Below are positions 11,434 through 22,120 of a DNA stretch of 64,000 nt, in pieces. Made by a program: the position numbers and the translations under genes. Location: the NCBI GenBank assembly GCA_033725935.1, contig MU867132.1, forward strand, positions 97,241 to 161,240. Reading direction: 5' to 3'. Source of the stretch: Cladorrhinum sp. PSN259. Its lineage: Eukaryota > Ascomycota > Sordariomycetes > Sordariales > Podosporaceae. The notes under the pieces were generated by a model. It ran no database searches, had not been told where the DNA came from, and worked only from the letters and a program-made list of their open reading frames with translations. The stretch's first letter is position 1, and each line of letters starts with the position of its first letter.

Positions 11434-14400
11434 ATGAATAATCGCGACAATCCTCACGGCTTCGATGAGGCCACAATGCGACGCATTCAGGCTCTCCGCA
11501 GGATTCGTGCTGCAAACGAGGCACGCCGGACTGCAACGAGAGAGCAAATTGAGGCCCAGGGGATCCGGCCCAATGTTGATCAGATGGTCAATCATCTGAG
11601 TGGCTGGAAATCTTTCATTTCTCCTAATCCCAGAAGATCTGAGCATACCATCACCACGGCCCGTCGAATCTACCGCTTCAATACGAACCATTCAGGGCCC
11701 GGCCAGGATGAAGGGCTCGACGAAGATGACGAGTTCGATGCAGAATGGGAAGGTATACTGGCCGAAGAAGGACTCCAGGATTTGGATCCCCATCTGATTT
11801 CTCAGTACCGAGAGATAGCTCGCCAGCGACTTCGTTCTCTCAAGAAGGCCACGGCGGCGTGGAATGCCGCCAACAAGGTTATCAAGCCCAAACCGACTAT
11901 CGATCTCATTGCGTCTCTCTGCACCGCTTCCGAGTTGATCAACAACGTCTGCAAGTTTCTGGCGCCTGCCGATATCGTCAACTTGTATAGCGTTGCGAAG
12001 GACTTTCACCAGGTCCTCAACCAGTACATGCGGAGTAGTGTTTTGGTATGGGCAAGACACATGGCTCCCAATGCTGCTCGAATTTATTCTAGCCCAACAT
12101 ACAGTCACTGGTTCATTCCCGATCCTGCTGGCCGCCGTCTAACGATGGACGATTATGATGCGAATAGGCTCCAGCGAGATCAGCCATACCACATGGAGCA
12201 TAGGTGGCTTAACCAAGACATTGGTGGTGTGCGCCATGTCCCAGGCCTCGTCTGGCTACAGAGAGTCGTCAATCGCGAGATCCGGGTCCGCGACATCATC
12301 GCCACACTCGCACGCATGGGCCATCGGCTGCCCATGGGGGCCCAAGGTGCTCTTCAGAAGCTGTGGGTTATCATGGATGTTTCCACCACCGCCACCCGCC
12401 TGAGCCTCATGTCGAAAGAGACCTTCTTTACCGACGAGGATGTGTACATTGTACAGATGTTTGTCATCAAGCTCAACCTAGCCTTCAACGATCCTGTCTT
12501 CGGTCCTAGGTCAGGTAACCTCACGCGCTTGATGCTGGGCCAGAAGGGACTATCCCCTCTCTGGGCTCTTCTTCGCGGCAAGAAGTACACGACAAAACGT
12601 GAGATCCGTCAGCTGAAGATTCGCTATGATGTGCCACCAACGCCACATCAACTTCAGACTGGAAGGCCAATGTGGGACATCGACATTGACCAGATGGGCG
12701 TTGTGCACCTTGAAGGCTGGGGAAGGGGTGGCCTGCGTCACCTCATGAGACCAGATGAGCTGATACCCCTTGAAGCGTCGCGTCGGGAGATGTCCTTGAA
12801 CGAAAACGTGCTCATGATGGCCATCTTTGGACATGTTGATCTAGAAACTGGCAATCCAATGGTCCCTGACATCGACGAGATGTACATGAGCGATGATGAA
12901 CTTGGCACGGTCCAGAAGATATGGACTCCTCTCAGCCACGAGCTCGCCAACGGCGGTTGCGGCAATGTTCCTTTTGAGACCAAAATGTGGAAGCCCAAGC
13001 ATGCCCGCAAGGCTCGCTGGAACACTCTTAACCCTGATGTCAAGAAGGATATCCTTGAGGAAGAAGAGGACGAGATTAAGCAGGTGAAAGCGCTAGACAG
13101 GATGCAGGATGAATATAAACTTCACAGACATGCCCTCAAGCGTTTATACGCCGCAGCCAGCGCGAACGGGGTGAATGGCCGGGACTTCAAGATCGCCAAG
13201 CCGGATCCCGAGAGAGACTGGGAGAAGGAACTGAGCAGGCTTCGCATCAGTATCCGTTATCCTGAGGCCTATGATCTATCAATGGAAAAGATGGAGATGT
13301 GTGTGGATTTGAATTTGGATGGTGATGCAGGCGAGAATATGGATGAGGATGAGAATGAGGATGTACACGATGGGGTGGATGTTGATATGGATCCTCAGCC
13401 ACAAGACAATCCCACTCCCCATCCTCGGATGTCAAAGAATCGTGCTACCAATTCGCAGCCCTCAGTTGATACTACACCCACTCCTCAGCAGTCACATCGT
13501 CTTTTCAGCACCCTTCAGCAGACAGAAGAATACGACGCGAGCCCTGAGCCGTCGGAGGGTTCTGATAATACCGGTTCCGCAAGCGATCATTTAGGGGCCC
13601 CAGGCGCTTCAAGAGTAATCAATACCGCTCCTCAACCCTCACAAGACACTGGTAACTCTGAACCCTCAAATGAACCCGAACCTCAGTCCTCCCCTTCCTC
13701 CTCGGCAGAAGAAGACCGCCTCTCAGACCTCGACTCCGACGACCTCGCAACAGAACCGATTCCTCCCACGTTCACAGAGAGAATGTACCGCCACCGCGAG
13801 CAGTTCCGCCTCTTAACCCCCGAAGCCCTCCAATACAACAACATAGGGCAGCTCCTCGGCCCCGCGGCCACAGATGACGAGGACGAGCGTAACCCTTCTG
13901 ACGCCCCTCGCCCACCTTCACTCTCTCCGACACCAGAACGGGCACCAGTCCCCGACCTATCTTCGAGCTCCCCATCCTCTGCAGACTCACAAGACCGTCT
14001 CCCCTTCGACCCCGTAGCTGGCCGTGATCCCGGCGCACCCCGTCCTCACCACTTCTACAACGAGCAAGAAGATGAAGAGGAAGAATTCGAAGACGACCAA
14101 GGAGACGTAGACTCAGAAGGCTACTGGATTCCGCCTGAACACCGCAACCTGCCTATCCCTCCTCCACCAGTGTACGGTCCCATTCCTCGTCTACCCTCGC
14201 CTTCATTTCTTGAACAAGCAGCTCCGGAGAGAACTACAATGACTGAGCAGGAAATTTCCGAGGCGTTGATTGCGCAGGCTGAGATGAAGTACGACTCGGA
14301 GCTGGAAGCGGAGTTTGATTCTGATAAAGAGGATAAGGGGATTGATTGGCGGGATTTCTTGAACAATCCGAGGAAGTATTTGGCTCGGATGGGTGAGGAG

Positions 14401-14676
14401 GGGGGTGAGCCGGAGGGTGTAGGGGAGGCGAATGAGGGAAACGGCGATGGCAATGATGGGGATGGTGATGGAGATGGCAATGAAGATACCGAGGAACAGT
14501 TCGACTGGGCTCACGTTGACGCTGATGAGCTTCCTGGTGGTGGTAATGCTGCCACTGGACAGAGCTCCTTAGCTCAAAGCCCTAATGATGGAGAAGAGGA
14601 CGAAGAGCTAAATGGGATGGATGAAGACGAAAAGAGACACAGGAGGAAGTTGTTGAAGTGGTATAGGCCCTGGTGA
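11434..14676 (+). CDS. Large F-box-like orphan protein with acidic disordered C-terminus
   Basis: Single exon, 1080 residues, starting at the first in-frame ATG (MNNRDNPHGFDEATMRRI). About residues 154-200 resemble an F-box (LIASLCTASELINNVCKFL, then APADIVNLYSVAKDFHQVL), the usual adaptor to Skp1 in SCF ubiquitin ligases. A globular, Trp-rich middle follows (to about residue 620: HRWLNQDIGGVRHVPGLVWL, WDIDIDQMGVVHLEGWGRGG). From about residue 630 the protein is acidic and disordered, with many Asp/Glu, Ser and Pro, repeated DGDGDG near the end, and a basic tail RRKLLKWYRPW. Long single-exon proteins of this layout occur in filamentous ascomycetes as hypothetical proteins. The F-box call is weak; the substrate, if any, is unknown. 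Confidence 0.8.
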   Translation: MNNRDNPHGFDEATMRRIQALRRIRAANEARRTATREQIEAQGIRPNVDQMVNHLSGWKSFISPNPRRSEHTITTARRIYRFNTNHSGPGQDEGLDEDDEFDAEWEGILAEEGLQDLDPHLISQYREIARQRLRSLKKATAAWNAANKVIKPKPTIDLIASLCTASELINNVCKFLAPADIVNLYSVAKDFHQVLNQYMRSSVLVWARHMAPNAARIYSSPTYSHWFIPDPAGRRLTMDDYDANRLQRDQPYHMEHRWLNQDIGGVRHVPGLVWLQRVVNREIRVRDIIATLARMGHRLPMGAQGALQKLWVIMDVSTTATRLSLMSKETFFTDEDVYIVQMFVIKLNLAFNDPVFGPRSGNLTRLMLGQKGLSPLWALLRGKKYTTKREIRQLKIRYDVPPTPHQLQTGRPMWDIDIDQMGVVHLEGWGRGGLRHLMRPDELIPLEASRREMSLNENVLMMAIFGHVDLETGNPMVPDIDEMYMSDDELGTVQKIWTPLSHELANGGCGNVPFETKMWKPKHARKARWNTLNPDVKKDILEEEEDEIKQVKALDRMQDEYKLHRHALKRLYAAASANGVNGRDFKIAKPDPERDWEKELSRLRISIRYPEAYDLSMEKMEMCVDLNLDGDAGENMDEDENEDVHDGVDVDMDPQPQDNPTPHPRMSKNRATNSQPSVDTTPTPQQSHRLFSTLQQTEEYDASPEPSEGSDNTGSASDHLGAPGASRVINTAPQPSQDTGNSEPSNEPEPQSSPSSSAEEDRLSDLDSDDLATEPIPPTFTERMYRHREQFRLLTPEALQYNNIGQLLGPAATDDEDERNPSDAPRPPSLSPTPERAPVPDLSSSSPSSADSQDRLPFDPVAGRDPGAPRPHHFYNEQEDEEEEFEDDQGDVDSEGYWIPPEHRNLPIPPPPVYGPIPRLPSPSFLEQAAPERTTMTEQEISEALIAQAEMKYDSELEAEFDSDKEDKGIDWRDFLNNPRKYLARMGEEGGEPEGVGEANEGNGDGNDGDGDGDGNEDTEEQFDWAHVDADELPGGGNAATGQSSLAQSPNDGEEDEELNGMDEDEKRHRRKLLKWYRPW

Positions 14677-16655
14677 AGCAGTGACAGGGTAGGTAAGCAT
14701 GGGATTTCACTTGGACTGTTACTGATGAAGAAGACGAGCAAGGAAAGAAGGCAAGTAAGAGCAAGTGAAGGGCGCCTGTGTGTATAGGCCTTTGTGAAGA
14801 GGGAGGAATCTGCTTCAGCATCATTGCATATGATCCATTTTCATTTCAAAATCCGGTTGGTCAGCAAACAGGAAAACCGAAGACTTTTGTTTATGTAGTT
14901 TATTTTGTACACATTACAGAAAAAGTAATCTGTAACAATAGCAACTGATAAATCATCATTTATTCCCATACCTTCTCGTTCGCCCCCATTTCTTGATTGA
15001 TGATATCTCATATCTCTTTTGACTGCCTGAATACCAAGAGAACAAACTTCACCTCTCAACCTCAGCAGAGCTCCAACACCTTCAAACACAAAAATCACAC
15101 CAACACAACAGCCGTTTGTTGAATATAACAACCAATCAAATAACATATATTCTTGGTCCCTCTTTATACACAACTGATATCATGTTGAGAAAAACCATTT
15201 TCGCCCTGCCAGTTCCACCATCAATTCTGCAGTCCGTTAATATATCCAAAAACCAAATTCGAGATCCCATAACACTCACTAAATATAATTTCCCAAGTGG
15301 ACCATGTGTTATGCTCCTTGTCCAATACTTCTCATGCACCTCCCCATCCCATATGTTGACTCTCAGGTCCCTATGTTGTTTATTCCTTTCTCAGCGATCT
15401 ATCCGTAGACAAAGCCATACTCCGGCCTATGAAGGCAAAAGAGTCACCAAACTACACAAACGAAATAACAGGGCACACCAAGAGAAAAACAAACAAAACA
15501 AACAGCAAAAGCACCAATCGACACAACCAGTGGATCTTCTGCGCATTCCGTCAACATCCCCCATATCTATCAGAACAGACGGGAAATATCACAGCTCAAG
15601 TATCAACAACATATATCAACCTGCATGGTCCCACTCTGAGGCATGGGCATAGCCAACAACAGAAAGACAAAGCACACAAGGTCGCCCAAGAGCCAACAGT
15701 TCACACAGTCACCATTACCGCAGCAAACAACTCTAATCTCAACCACTGGCAGTCTTATGTGCATGTGCGTAGAGTGTGTCTGTGTGTCTCTGTGTCTCTG
15801 TTGAAAACAATGGCTCATGTGTCGGTGTTAGTGCCATGAAAAAGAAAAGCAAAAGGAAAATCAAAAAAATCAAATTAAACAGCAAATCGAGAAGAAAAAG
15901 AAATGAAAACACGCGACAAGACAATTACCCCCCTTGGCCCCCCCCCCCCCATTCAGACATCAACGCCATCCGGCCTCCGCCTCTTTGACGTGTATATCAC
16001 TTTTAATCCTCCAAACACCCTCCCAAACCATCTGCTGCCGTTTCCCACCTTTTTTTTTTTTTTTGCCTTCCAAGATCAAGTTCTCATCAAGGATACGAAT
16101 CAAACGCTGATCTTCAATCTTGCTGGGGAAAATCAAGAAGAAAAAGCAAACAACGAGAAAGAAAGATACAACGCTGAACGCACAAAAACGAGAACTGGAC
16201 GGTGAGGTCCAATCAGTTATTGAACCATATACCGCCCCTTCCATTCCACTCCTCGCTATGCGCCCCCCTGCCCACCCAGTTCCAATCCCATCCTATACCC
16301 ATCTCAGGAAAACAACCGTGTTACCAAGGGGGTATAGACAATTCAGTCCCTTGGTTGCTTCAAAAAAAAACTCCTTTGCCGTATATGAGGGTGGTGTATG
16401 TTGCCTTGTCAGTTTCGAGAAAAACTCCGCCCCTGTATGACAACCCTTGAAGAATGGCATTGCTCTTTTGTCTTTCCAGCCCTTTGAAACTTTTACCCGC
16501 CACCGCCGCCGTTCCCCCTGGACCCCCAACAAACCCATTGATATTGACCTGCCGCGGTAAACCCCCAAAAGCCCAGCCCGCACCATGAAGAAACACATAC
16601 AATGTTGAATGCACTTGAATTGCTGCACAAAAGGCCTTACAAGTTCCTCTTATAT
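14677..16655. other. Convergent intergenic region with homopolymer runs
   Basis: Nearly 2 kb between the stops of two converging genes. It is A- and C-rich, with a 13-base C run (15938-15950) and a long T run near 16050-16064. Open frames of up to 178 codons occur (15116-15652, starting with a TTG) but have simple, biased composition and no domain. Probably long 3' UTRs. No gene that I can support. Confidence 0.45.
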
Positions 16656-18659
16656 CTAGGATGGAGGAGACTTGGCAGGAGGCGCCGCACCACCATTCTG
16701 GCGGGCGTCCTGGTTGCTGATTGAAAGGTTGCCAATGTTACTCGACAAGTAAGAAAACGGATCATTCTCGTTGCTTTGGCCGTAGAAGTTGCTTGCAGGG
16801 CCAGGACCAGCGGAAGCGGGACCATTTCCAGCAGCCTGGAAAGCTGCCTCGGCGGCACGACTGTCGAAAGCACCGGCCGAATGAGATCCGGGGGCAGGTG
16901 CAAAATGCGTGTTCAGCGGGGGGTAGGGCGCAGCGCCATTATTGAGCCCAGTCGGCAGTGCATACGTGCTGGGAGGACCGCCAAAGTGCTGGCCACCATA
17001 TCCGCCGACAGAGTTGAAACCGCCAGAACCGGAGAACGCGCCAGGTCCAGGAGTGCCCATAGCAGCCTGGTTCATGCCATATGCCGGGGGTTGGTCCATT
17101 GGAGAAGGATACCCTGCATCGGCGACAACAGCGGCACCGGCACGACTGGCACCACACCGAAGACAGCAGACATTCTTAGCGAAATTGTGGTAACCGCAGA
17201 CTTCGTTGCCACATTTCCAATCACCGGCACGGAAAGGGACAACTCCAGAGCCGCCCATTCGGCCTCCGTGACCGCCACCGCCGTGGCCATGGTGACCACC
17301 CATATTGTGACCGTGAGACATCATGGGCGGGGGGCCGTAACCGTAACCGTAACCCATCTCGCCGCTAGGGCCAGCACTGACTGCTGGGAACGAGCAGCGG
17401 AAGCAGGCGGTGCGGCGCTGGAAGTTGGAAAAGCCGCAAGATGGGCAGGTCCAGTCACCCGGACGGGGCCTGTTCTTGCTCGGCGGGAATGGCATCAAGA
17501 TGTCATGCGCTCTGTCAAGCACCCGGCTGCTTGAAGGAGAAACCTCAATGGCTTTCTCGTTGAGAGCACGGCCGTTCATACAAAGACTTTCGGCAGCCTC
17601 TTCATGGGAACTGAAAACAGCGAAACCAGACCCAGTTGGCTTATGCTGCTCTGGGGTACGGAGCGTCCAGAAGGCTATCGGACGACCTCCAAACTGGGTA
17701 AACCAGCTCTCAAGCTCAGATTGCGTAGTATCATGGGGTAAACCAGACATATGCAGAACCTTACTGCGCTCTGAGAGAAACGCCCGAACGTCAGCTCGAG
17801 CGTCCATGGGTCGCGTGAGGACATCTGGATGCTCATGAGCCGGCTGAGACTTTCTAATAAGCCCACGGAGAACTCGAGACAGCGTCACGGCCTCCTCGAT
17901 GGCTCTGCGAGGCGAGGCAGGAGCAAGAGCTTGCAGGTGGAATGGGAGGTTATGCTTGATGGGCGCGCTAGATTGCACCGGCTCCACCTCCAAAGCAGCA
18001 CAGATGTTTGTGAGAGATGAAGGACCGAATGGCAGAGATTCCGGGTGGTGCTGTTGCCACTTTGTGTACTCGGTACGAAGCTCAAAGGTACGGGAATGTT
18101 GAAGATATGGCGGAAGCACAACGGACTTGTCACGGGCTTCGCGGGCGAGCTGTACACGCAAGTCCCAGGCCTCCAGCGTCACAAACACGAATTCGAGGTT
18201 GGGTCCAACAAGATGCTCATTGGCGAAGGCGTCGAATCGGTTGATAGCATCGCGGAAGCTGCCAGCATTACGGACATGCTCCCAGGTGAGGGTGGTGAGG
18301 CTCGCTGGTGAAGGATTTAGTCAGTACGACGAATTGAGTTCAGGGAATTGCCACGGTGGCAGAACTTTGTTAGGTACTCACTGCACAACGGAGTTATCGG
18401 CGTGTTGACAGGCTTTACAAGGACATTCTCACGATGCAACTGTTCCAAGAAGAAAAGATGAGAAACTAAACACAACGCAATTTTCAGGGTCGACTCAGCG
18501 CACCTCATCCAGATTATTCGCATCGAGCAGAATCCAACCCAATTCAATGACCTCGGCGGAATCGCGGGTAACGTATACCCCATGCTCATCGCATGTGGTA
18601 GCTACATGAATTACCACGTACCGGTCGGTCTTGAAGGGTGGGTTTGGCTGGGTAGCCAT
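16656..18659 (-). CDS. nrp1: Nrp1-like RNA-binding protein: exonuclease-like fold, RRM, two RanBP2 zinc fingers
   Basis: Exons 18659-18504, 18439-18382 and 18304-16656 encode 620 residues. The N-terminus (YVVIHVATTCDEHGVYVTRD, then EVIELGWILLD) has the fold pattern of ERI1-type DEDDh 3'-5' exonucleases, but the first catalytic motif, normally D-x-E, reads H-V-A, so activity is doubtful. An RRM spans about residues 290-380 (VLHMSGLPHDTTQSELESWF, GFAVFSSHEEAAESLCMNGR). Two RanBP2-type Zn fingers follow (GDWTCPSCGFSNFQRRTACF and a second with WKCGNEVCGYHNFAKNVCCL), then a Gly/Pro/Ala-rich tail. Yeast Nrp1, with RRM and RanBP2 fingers, enters stress granules on glucose loss. Role is inferred as RNA-binding. 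Introns are short and canonical. Confidence 0.87.
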
Positions 18660-20892
18660 GTTGGCGGACGGGTAAAGGACCGTCGTCGAGAAAAATCGAG
18701 AAGGTCAAAAGGAACAGGTCAGAAAAGGCTTTTGACAAATAGATAAAGTTAGCAGCTGAGTCATAGCATGTGATATAAAGCTCGAATCTGTAAGTGCCAG
18801 CCCAACAAAGCTACCGAGTAAATTGAAGCTTTGGATGGTGAGGATGCTGACTTCGGAGCTGGACAAACAAGCGGTGACGTGTGGACGAAGGCCGGTGAAG
18901 GCCGGAGTCCACCGAGCACGGGTTAAGGTTGCCCGCAGAGTCTGGACACCTGCACCGGCAACGAAGGAGGTACTTTACCAGACAAGCTGTCTCGAGAAGG
19001 AGAGCAAGCTGCGTTCCGTTGGTGGTGGACTCTAGTGCTCTGGGTTTTGAATGGTTCGGGGCTTTTGCGTACCTTCTGCGGGATGCCTCGGTGGAGCTGG
19101 AAGAAGAGCAAAAAAGTCTGCGAGACCGGAAATAAACCCAAACTTTATTGGGAGCCAGCAACGCCAAACTTTGGATTCTTCCAGAGAAACTGCTTCGAAT
19201 GTGTGTGTCTCGCAACACCGCTCTCAGGACTCGAGAGTGAGGTGGAGAAGGAGTGAGTGGGAAGAAGGGGAAGGGAATGGACTGGCGAGGAAAAAAGATG
19301 GAAGCCACGCACCGAGCCACTTGGTGAAGCTGGACAGCGTGCGATTGGTCAACTTTTTGCTGGCCTGTCAAGGTTCCAGGTTGGCCTTGACCCCCTGAGC
19401 AGGCACTACCCAACCACTGGCAGGTGAGTTGGAGTAGCTGGAATTGGAGACGCACCGTGCGACGCCAGAAAACCTACCCTCCCAAAATGACAGTGCAAAA
19501 GTTTGGAGCCTACTTTCTAGAATTCCATGGGTGGTGCAATAGGACCAATTTATCAAAGCTTGCATGACGTTGAGTGACTCGGGTATATTTTCTGGGTATC
19601 CCGTTGAAGCGTTCTGTTGATCTAGGTCTGCGTCTTCACCACTTTTGAATTTCTCGTTTGGCATTCGAGCTGGCAGAGACTTTCAAAACTGATGCTGGCT
19701 TTCGGGCAGGAGCCGCAATTGTACGGAAACCAACTGAACCAGGCCCGGCATGCTCAACATTTAGATACTCTCTTTCAACATTCAATAACGCACATTATCT
19801 TACCTGAGCTGTATCAAAGCAACCTGGAAACCTGCATTAGAGGATAACCTTGGAGATGACGACGGTACCGGCCCAACATCGATCACAGTGCCGAGCCTCA
19901 GCTGAGTGCACCCCATGACTGTCCGTCTGGCATGTCACCTTCCGCTGCAGTACCGTTTGAACGGTTGAACCACAGCAGCGAAAGAGCTCGCTGGGCCCGC
20001 TCCCGGTTCCCGGCTGTTCCCCCTGAGCTTGCGGAAGGATCTCGGAGGGGAGCGTTTCCTTTTCTGTGCTATCCTCTCTGAGCCCACATAGCGGCATTCG
20101 CAATGTCTCCACTGGCCTTACCTAGCTCTTCGGGTTGGTTCTGGGCTGAGGAGGTTCAAGAAGATGGCGTTCTGATTTTAATCTGGATTTCTATTATCAC
20201 GCAGGAAGAGAGTTTGTCCACCGGACTCTCCATGTGCACATGGCTGTTTCGTTAGCTATCTTGCTCCAGCCTCCTTCCACAGACCAGATAGGATGCACCG
20301 GCAAGTGACCTATCAAAAGAGATGCAGGTTCCAGGTTATCCCCGAGCTCGATTAGAAGAAGCCGTGATCAGGTCATCCGATCGGCTAACCTCTCACGCCT
20401 TAAAAGTCTCTGATGGATGGAGAAGGAGCTTTTTGAGAAACTTTGAGCTTTAACTGAGGCTCCCAAACACTGGAGCTCCAGCTTCCCGGGACAGCCAATC
20501 AATTGCGTGATGGTCCGTGCATCAGCTTACTACGTCATGTTTGGTAGTTTGATATTCGAACAAATTCGAGGTAATCACCATCAGCTTGGATTTTCAGATT
20601 TGCACTTACTTCATCTTTAGAATCCGATCATCAATCTGGAAGTGAAGTCAGGCAGTTACAATGGCTCTCGACCAGAATGCCCCTCGAGCCGAGAAATCTG
20701 GACTTGAGATCCTCTTTCAACCTCGGATTTTACAAACCAACCAACTCCCTCGACTTCTGCGCGCTAACATTGTTCTCATTCATTCCCTATTGAGTCATCT
20801 GGTACCAAGCAAGACTTTATTTTAACTTTATCAATCAATCCAACCCCCAGGGAGCATTGCAGCATACCAGCTTCTTGATAATTGCAGACAAG
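18660..20892. promoter_or_regulatory. Long divergent intergenic region, Nrp1-like / PMP3-like
   Basis: 2.2 kb between divergent start codons. The minus side near 18660-18800 is the Nrp1 leader; the plus side near 20830-20890 is a leader for the membrane proteolipid. Frames of 91 and 98 codons on the minus strand (19837-20112, 19368-19664) show no domain or hydrophobic pattern. Long promoters are common for stress genes of the PMP3 class, so this could be regulatory, but I see no specific site. Confidence 0.4.
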
Positions 20893-21359
20893 ATGGCCAA
20901 AATCGACAGCGGTCTGTTGGTAGCAGTGACGTTTTTGGCCTTGATTTGTATTTCCTCACGTACCTCCAAGCCGTAGCCATTTTTCGTTACTGACATTGAG
21001 TGAGTACAGGCCCGCCTCTGGCTACAGCAGTACTATGTGGCTGCACTCCAGACGTGCTGCTCAACTTTATCCTTTGCTTTTTTGGCTGGTTACCTGGTAT
21101 GGCTCACGTCATTTACCTTATCTTCATTGCCTTTTACCGTCAGTCCCGGTTGAAAGATGGAAAGCCGGCTACCGAAGATGCACCTATGGTCTTCAGCAAA
21201 CGAATCCAGGAGCTTGGGCGGAAGAAGATCATGAAAGAGACAAGCCCAACCATTGCAGCCAATGTTGAACCTGTTTCCCAACCTGTCGTCGAGCGACCCG
21301 GTCTTGTCGAGCGACCCAACTCGGAGCCTGAGTTTGCGAGAGAGGGCATAACTGCATAA
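20893..21359 (+). CDS. PMP3/UPF0057-family membrane proteolipid with C-terminal tail (Sna3/Sna4-like)
   Basis: Exons 20893-20947 and 21010-21359 give 134 residues. The intron starts GTATTT and ends TACAG, and splicing restores the family motif: ALICPPLATAVLCGCTPDVL, then LLNFILCFFGWLPGMAHVIY. Two membrane helices form a hairpin at about residues 8-28 and 36-58. Canonical Pmp3 ends soon after this; here about 75 hydrophilic residues follow, including Pro-containing ERPGLVERPNSEPE, as in yeast Sna3/Sna4, which have ubiquitin-ligase-binding tails; no exact PPxY is visible. PMP3 proteins modulate plasma-membrane potential and salt tolerance; Sna-type proteins traffic to the vacuole. Precise role inferred. 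Confidence 0.88.
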
Positions 21360-22120
21360 GCTTAGAAGGGCATGCTATCAGGGGGGAAATCATGGATAAA
21401 GAATGGGCTCAACATCATGTTTCCTTGAGTCACCGCATTGCCATACAGAGGTCGAGGCTGGTGTTCCTGGGCGATATGATATCCTACCGAAAAGTAATCC
21501 CTAGAGTATCAAATCAAACATCATTGATTGGTATATGCCAGCGTGCTATTGTTTCAGACGAGCCGCTACATGAGGACGACATTGTCTGTTTGTGTTAGTG
21601 GGGGAACCTAGGGAAGGTGGGGAAGAATGCCAAGCACATCTGGCCGCTTAAATAACCCCCCATCCCTCTTCTCCCTCCCCCTCCCGCTCCATCCCCCCCC
21701 CCCTGCACGAGAGCTGCAAGAGGCCTTTTGGGCAGACCTTTGAACGACAGCCACGACTACCTGCGTTCTGCAGCCTGCTGCCCTCCAATGGCGGCAATGG
21801 ACCTCCGACCAGTGAGAATATTTGCCTGGGGGATAAAACCATAATATCTCATTAGCGTTTGATCGATCAAATCAAGCTGCAACCTGATGAGACAAAAAAG
21901 AAACTGCAGACGCAGACGCAGAAGCAAGACGCCAGCAGCAGAGAAACACAACAGGGAAAAGCCGGGCATTTTGGCCCAGAACGAGACGCACACGTTGACA
22001 ACTGATTGACATGCTGCCCTGTGCCGTCCAAGTCCGAGTCCACAACCTGACGTTCCCTACATTCGCGTCCACGTCGTTCTCAAGTATATATACAACCAGC
22101 CACATGCACCTCGCCCGACC
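21360..22120. promoter_or_regulatory. Intergenic region with C/T-rich tract and TATA-like site
   Basis: 761 bases between two plus-strand genes. A C/T-rich stretch at 21655-21705 resembles fungal promoter pyrimidine tracts. A TATATATA element lies at 22085-22092, only about 30 bases before the chosen ATG at 22121, so if it is the TATA box, transcription may start at or past that ATG and a later Met could be used. Confidence 0.4.

Noticed and set aside
15116..15652. 178-codon plus-strand frame
   Set aside because: Starts with TTG, simple Asn/Gln/Lys/Ser composition and lies in a convergent 3' region; no domain.
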